Part shown: piece by piece, positions 6,016-8,967 of the stretch
Layout: every line of letters begins with the position of its first letter
How positions within the stretch are numbered: the first letter of the stretch is position 1
From: Pseudomonadota bacterium
GTDB taxonomy: Bacteria > Pseudomonadota > Alphaproteobacteria > Azospirillales > Azospirillaceae
NCBI GenBank assembly: GCA_023412175.1
Contig: JAEYOB010000244.1
Span: 1-8,967 of the forward strand
DNA: 8,967 nucleotides
Reading direction: 5' to 3'
The notes under the pieces: model-generated
What the model was told of the DNA's origin: nothing
Database searches by the model: none
Seen by the model: the letters and a program-made list of their open reading frames with translations, nothing else
Position numbers and translations under genes: made by a program

Positions 6016-6137
6016 TGCGGACGGATGTGACAACCGCCGGCCACGGGAACAAGCGTTCGGGAGATTTCCATGGACGAACTGGCTTGGCCGCATCCGGCTG
6101 TGGCAGTGTGCGCAGCCCAACCGCCAACGAGGACACG

Positions 6138-6371
6138 ATGTCCACCACCGCTCCCGTCTGGTTTCCCCGGCATATGGTCTCCAGGGCCCATGGCTGCGAC
6201 TTGGCCATCCTGTGGCGCCAGGACGGACGCTGGGCCTGGATCGTCACCGTGGCCGGGGAACGCATCATCGACGGCCTTGCGCGCAGCCAGGAGGGCGCGC
6301 AGGACGCAGCGGTCGAGGCAGCGCGCCGGCACGCGGCCGACGATGGCAGGATCCAATTGCCCCTGCTGTAG
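6138..6371 (+). CDS. Hypothetical 77-aa protein
   Basis: I do not recognise the family. The protein starts MSTTAPVWFPRHMVSRAHGC and ends DDGRIQLPLL. GAGG lies about 7 nt before ATG 6138. An initial beta-rich part (CDLAILWRQDGRWAWIVTVAG) is followed by one amphipathic Ala/Arg-rich helix (SQEGAQDAAVEAARRHAADD), consistent with a small soluble beta-alpha domain. The same frame continues upstream to 5739, but that part is Gly/Arg-rich and not protein-like, so the short form is preferred. It stands alone between divergent and convergent neighbours, with a GC-rich hairpin just after its stop. Confidence 0.65.
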   Translation: MSTTAPVWFPRHMVSRAHGCDLAILWRQDGRWAWIVTVAGERIIDGLARSQEGAQDAAVEAARRHAADDGRIQLPLL

Positions 6372-6392
6372 GCAGGGCGTGCCTTGAAATGC

Positions 6393-6415
6393 CGGGCCGC
6401 CGCAACGGCGGCCCG
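6393..6415. terminator. Hairpin between convergent genes
   Basis: CGGGCCGCCG (6393-6402) and CGGCGGCCCG (6406-6415) form a perfect 10-bp GC-only stem with a three-base CAA loop. It lies between the stop of the 77-aa gene (6371) and the stop of the binding-protein gene (6431). T-runs are weak: only ATTTC on the minus strand and none on the plus. It is probably a shared transcription end, mainly for the minus-strand gene. Confidence 0.65.
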
Positions 6416-6430
6416 ACACATCCCCGAACG

Positions 6431-7540
6431 TCAGTCCAGCTGGACCTTCTCACCGGCCTTCCACGCCCAGAGGACGTAGCCGGGCTTCTTCAGGTCCCCT
6501 TTGGCGTCGAACTCCAGCGTGCCGACGACGGTGTCGAACGCGTTGGCACGCAGGGCCTTCGCCACATCGGCCGACTTGACGCTGCCGGCCTTCTGAGCCC
6601 CCTGCGCAAAGGTCTGCACCGCCGCGTAGCCGAACAGGGTGAACCCGTCGGTGCGGACGTTCTTGGCCTGCAAGGCCTCCACCACCGGCTTGGCGTTGGG
6701 GTTGCGCTGCGGGTCGGGGGAGAAGGTGAACATGGTGCCTTCCGCCGCGTCGCCCGCAACGTGCCAGTAGGACACCGGCTGGATGCCGTCCGCGCCGATG
6801 ACCTGCGGGCGGAACTGCTGGTCGGCCGCCTGCCGCACGATCAGCCCCAGTTCCTGGTCGTAGCCGCCGTAGTACAGCACGTCCACGCCGTCGGACTTCA
6901 GGCGCGTGACGAGGGAGGAATAGTCCTTCTCCCCGGCGCTGATGCTGGTGAAGACCGCCTCGGTGATGCCGGCCGCGTTCAGACGACGCTTGACGTCCTC
7001 GGCCAGCCCCTGGCCGTAGGCCTGCTTGTCGTGGACGATGGCGACCTTCTTGCCCTTGAAGCGCTCGACGATCATCTTCGCGGCGACCTCGCCCTGCTGG
7101 TCGTCGCGGCCACAGACCCGGAAGACCTCCTTAAGGCCGCGTTCGGTCAGCTGCGGGCTGGTGGCCGTGGGGGTGATCATCAGGATCCCCTCCTCGCTAT
7201 AGACATCCGACGCCGCGATGGTGGCGCCGGAGCAGACATGCCCGATCACCGCGGCGACGTTCTGCCCGACCAGCTTGTTGGCAGCGGCCACCGCCTGCTT
7301 GGCGTCACAGGCGTCGTCGGTCACGGTCAGCACCAGCTTCTGCCCGAGCAGCCCGCCCTTGGCGTTGATGTCGGCCACGGCGGCTTCGACGCCCGCGCGG
7401 GTCTGCTCGCCATAGGCGGCAGCCGGGCCGGTCATCGGACCGGCCAGCGCGATGGTGATGTCGGCCTGCGCGGTGCCGGCCCACAGGCCGGCTCCCAGGC
7501 TCACGGCGGCGACGGACAGTGCCAGCTTCGCGCGCTTCAT
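6431..7540 (-). CDS. Branched-chain amino-acid-type ABC transporter substrate-binding protein (LivJ-like)
   Basis: This 369-aa periplasmic binding protein starts with a classic signal peptide, MKRAKLALSVAAVSLGAGLW then AGTAQA, with probable cleavage before Asp27. The mature part opens DITIALAGPMTGPAAAYG, typical of the LivJ/LivK family. Cys78 (DDACDAKQAV) and Cys103 (GHVCSGATIAAS) match the conserved disulfide pair of LivJ, and RVCGRDDQQG (from 141) and DVLYYGGYDQELG (from 220) are further family hallmarks. It should capture leucine, isoleucine or valine, or a related amide or amino acid, and deliver it to a LivHMGF permease. No permease or ATPase gene adjoins it, so it is an orphan binding protein here. 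ATG 7540 is chosen because GAGGAGG lies about 9 nt upstream and the hydrophobic signal begins there. The exact ligand cannot be read from sequence. Confidence 0.93.
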   Translation of the reverse strand: MKRAKLALSVAAVSLGAGLWAGTAQADITIALAGPMTGPAAAYGEQTRAGVEAAVADINAKGGLLGQKLVLTVTDDACDAKQAVAAANKLVGQNVAAVIGHVCSGATIAASDVYSEEGILMITPTATSPQLTERGLKEVFRVCGRDDQQGEVAAKMIVERFKGKKVAIVHDKQAYGQGLAEDVKRRLNAAGITEAVFTSISAGEKDYSSLVTRLKSDGVDVLYYGGYDQELGLIVRQAADQQFRPQVIGADGIQPVSYWHVAGDAAEGTMFTFSPDPQRNPNAKPVVEALQAKNVRTDGFTLFGYAAVQTFAQGAQKAGSVKSADVAKALRANAFDTVVGTLEFDAKGDLKKPGYVLWAWKAGEKVQLD

Positions 7541-7730
7541 TTCGGTGGCCTCCTCACTTCTGAGCAACAATCGTTCTTTTCGGGCGGCGGCTTTACCGCA
7601 TCCCGTTCATGGATGTGCACCAGATCAAAGGGATCCGTTCGGCGCAACGCACAAACAGCGTGGGGCTGCCTGCCGCTCGGCGCATGGCAGGACCAGCCGG
7701 CACCTCGTACCGCGTCTGTCGGGTTGCGAA

Positions 7731-7761
7731 AAGGCGCCTGATGAAAGCCATCAGGCGCCTT
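7731..7761 (-). terminator. Rho-independent terminator of osmC
   Basis: A perfect 13-bp stem, AAGGCGCCTGATG (7731-7743) with CATCAGGCGCCTT (7749-7761), has a 5-nt loop. Read on the minus strand it starts 5 nt after the osmC stop and runs into TTTT (7732-7729). This is a strong intrinsic terminator for osmC and it separates osmC from the downstream binding-protein gene. The remaining 7541-7728 upstream of the binding-protein gene shows no further feature that I can support. Confidence 0.88.
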
Positions 7762-7766
7762 CGGTA

Positions 7767-8192
7767 TCATACCAGCCGGGCGTTCAGCGCGATTTCCGTG
7801 CCGGACAGCGCCTTCGACACCGGGCAGTTCTTCTTGGCCTCGTCGGCCTGCTTCCTGAACGTGGCCTCGTCGATGCCGGGGACCTCGGCCTCGCAGTCCA
7901 GTTCGATGCGGGTGATGGCGAAACCGCCGCCGGCCTGTTCCAGGTGCACGCGCGCGGTGGTGTGGACGCGGGTCGGCGTGTGCCCGGCCTGCGACAGCCC
8001 GTGCGAGAACGCCATGGAGAAACAGCCGGCATGCGCCGCTGCGATCAACTCCTCGGGGTTGGTGCCCTGACCGCTCTCGAAGCGCGACGGGAACGAGTAA
8101 CTGCCCTCGAACGCCCCCGACCCGAGCCGCATGGCCCCCTTGCCGCTCTTCAGGTCACCGCGCCATTCGGCGTCGGAACTGCGCATCACCAT
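7767..8192 (-). CDS. osmC: OsmC-family peroxiredoxin
   Basis: This 141-aa protein is a full-length OsmC. Redox cysteines Cys57 (AAAHAGCFSMA) and Cys123 (KKNCPVSKALSG) are both present. Arg37 and Glu48 (SRFESGQGTNPEEL) match the active-site Arg and Glu that support the reactive thiolate. OsmC enzymes reduce organic hydroperoxides in the cytoplasm. The 'NCPVSKAL' wording around the second cysteine favours OsmC over the Ohr subgroup. ATG 8192 follows GGAGGAGGG by about 6 nt, an excellent ribosome site; ATG 8186 is a weaker alternative. The gene starts 74 nt downstream of the 176-aa gene on the same strand, so co-transcription is possible, although a hairpin lies between them. Its own terminator follows directly. 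Confidence 0.93.
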   Translation of the reverse strand: MVMRSSDAEWRGDLKSGKGAMRLGSGAFEGSYSFPSRFESGQGTNPEELIAAAHAGCFSMAFSHGLSQAGHTPTRVHTTARVHLEQAGGGFAITRIELDCEAEVPGIDEATFRKQADEAKKNCPVSKALSGTEIALNARLV

Positions 8193-8233
8193 GGCGTGCC
8201 CTCCTCCACGTGGTCTTTCACGGCGAGGAAGCT

Positions 8234-8252
8234 AGGGCCGGGAGCCGGCCCT
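8234..8252 (-). terminator. Hairpin after the 176-aa gene (weak terminator candidate)
   Basis: AGGGCCGG (8234-8241) and CCGGCCCT (8245-8252) make a perfect 8-bp stem with a 3-nt loop, 14 nt beyond the stop of the 176-aa gene. On the minus strand the following bases, AGCTTCCTC, hold only short T pairs, so termination would be partial. It may weaken read-through into osmC. Confidence 0.45.
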
Positions 8253-8266
8253 CCAAGGCGTATCCC

Positions 8267-8797
8267 CTATTCGAACTCCTGCAGCACCTTCGGGCTCTGG
8301 TCGAGCAGGCGGGCGATCATGTCCAGCGTCGCCTCGATCTTGGTGCGGGTGGCGTCCAACTCGTCGGCGGTCTTGTCGTCGATGCCCGCCTCGAAGAGCA
8401 TCATGTCGAAATAGCCCAGCACTTCGGTGAACGAGGCCTGCTCCGACATCAGCACGTCGAAGGCGCCCAGTGAATGGGTCAGCGCGATCGGCGGGTCGCT
8501 GATGAAGGCGTGGCTGATGTCGGTGAAATAGGCCAGTTCGTTGAGCTTCTGACGGACCAGCCATTGCGGGAAGTTGGCCGGCAGCAGATCGCCGCTCTCC
8601 GCCAAGCGCTCCTGAATGGAGAACAGCAGACCCTGGATCTCGCGGTGCCGGTTGCGGATCTCACGGAACTGCGGAAACGTCCTGGGCGGCGGACCGTTGC
8701 GCAGCTTGCCCATGTCCACGATGTCGGCCTGGAGCTTGCGCGCCATCTGCTTGACGATGTTCGCCACCCGCGGATCCGCAGGCTTCTTCTCCGCCAT
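8267..8797 (-). CDS. Hypothetical 176-aa helical protein
   Basis: I do not recognise the family. The protein begins MAEKKPADPRVANIVKQMAR and ends RLLDQSPKVLQEFE. It is rich in charged and leucine residues and almost certainly all-helical and soluble, with no cysteines and no signal peptide or membrane segment. Notable parts are a Pro-rich break (NGPPPRTFPQF, near 34-44), a stretch FPQWLVRQKLNELAYFTDIS (near 76-95), and a C-terminal helix pair around FTEVLGYFDMMLFEAGIDDK. ATG 8797 has AAGGGG about 9 nt upstream. Protein-like composition along the whole length and the clean start make the gene convincing. It is followed on the same strand by osmC after 74 nt, which hints at, but does not prove, a link with stress response. 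Confidence 0.8.
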   Translation of the reverse strand: MAEKKPADPRVANIVKQMARKLQADIVDMGKLRNGPPPRTFPQFREIRNRHREIQGLLFSIQERLAESGDLLPANFPQWLVRQKLNELAYFTDISHAFISDPPIALTHSLGAFDVLMSEQASFTEVLGYFDMMLFEAGIDDKTADELDATRTKIEATLDMIARLLDQSPKVLQEFE

Positions 8798-8865
8798 AGG
8801 GAACCCCTTGCCACCCCAGCGTCTTCATCCAGTCATACTCCCAACACACGCCAATGTGGAGGAGC

Positions 8866-8885
8866 AAAACCGCGCGGCTCCGCGG
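8866..8885 (-). terminator. Short terminator-like hairpin of the right-edge gene
   Basis: On the minus strand CCGCG (8885-8881), a 6-nt loop and CGCGG (8874-8870) are followed by TTTT (8869-8866). It lies 12 nt after the stop of the gene entering from the right edge. The stem is only 5 bp but all G-C. Confidence 0.5.
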
Positions 8886-8897
8886 CATGATGCCGAT

Positions 8898-8967
8898 TTA
8901 CCGCGGGATGGCCTTCCGGACACGCTCCAGCAGATGGTCGCGGGTGCGGTCGTCCGGCGCGGCGCGC
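8898..8967 (-). CDS. C-terminal end of an unidentified gene (partial)
   Basis: On the minus strand a frame enters from the right edge and ends at a TAA (8900-8898). It encodes 22 residues, RAAPDDRTRDHLLERVRKA followed by IPR. The helical, charged tail looks protein-like and a terminator-like hairpin follows it. Too little is present to name the product. Confidence 0.5.
   Translation of the reverse strand, partial: RAAPDDRTRDHLLERVRKAIPR

Noticed and set aside
6212..7741. Plus-strand 509-aa frame opposite the binding-protein gene
   Set aside because: It is antisense to a clear LivJ-like gene with a signal peptide and ribosome site, and its own sequence is Gly/Arg/His-rich with no domain.
7452..8414. 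Plus-strand 320-aa frame opposite osmC
   Set aside because: It lies antisense to osmC and crosses its terminator; composition is that of a shadow frame.

Overview
The window is GC-rich DNA (roughly two-thirds G+C by eye). Its genes look alphaproteobacterial and fit an Azospirillum-like member of the Rhodospirillales. The basis is codon bias, the style of the CapD/WbpM-type dehydratase, the LivJ-like binding protein and OsmC. No taxonomic marker gene is present, so the assignment is an inference.

Layout. (1) 1-2140, plus strand: the end of a surface-polysaccharide cluster, made of the last 63 codons of an NDP-sugar epimerase/dehydratase followed 19 nt later by a membrane-anchored WbpM/CapD-type UDP-sugar 4,6-dehydratase. 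(2) 2160-2592: a tRNA-Thr(GGU) gene with a good sigma70-type promoter, then about 270 nt of unassigned DNA closed by a textbook intrinsic terminator. (3) 2698-3069: a stand-alone receiver-domain response regulator with no kinase or output domain nearby. (4) 3070-3588: a non-coding stretch with several short inverted repeats, including an inverted pair of near-consensus DnaA-box-like 9-mers. (5) 3589-3837: an 82-aa protein of unknown function with a probable TTG start. (6) 3946-5280, minus strand: a secreted M10B (serralysin-type) zinc metalloprotease carrying an unbroken run of 14 RTX nonapeptides. Its DNA is visibly less GC-rich than its neighbours. (7) 5553-6371: two divergent small unknown genes. 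(8) 6431-7540, minus: a LivJ-like periplasmic branched-chain amino-acid-type binding protein without its transporter genes. (9) 7767-8192, minus: an OsmC peroxiredoxin with a strong terminator. (10) 8267-8797, minus: an unknown 176-aa helical protein. (11) 8898-8967, minus: the tail of another gene.

The genes do not form one pathway. The clearest functional groups are the polysaccharide pair at the left edge and the secreted protease. The protease must rely on a type I secretion system encoded elsewhere. I saw no CRISPR array, transposase, integrase, toxin-antitoxin pair or recognisable defence system. I found no convincing new multigene system. The items most worth checking are the long uninterrupted RTX block, the origin-like or regulatory intergenic region at 3124-3259, and the unexplained DNA between the tRNA and its downstream terminator.
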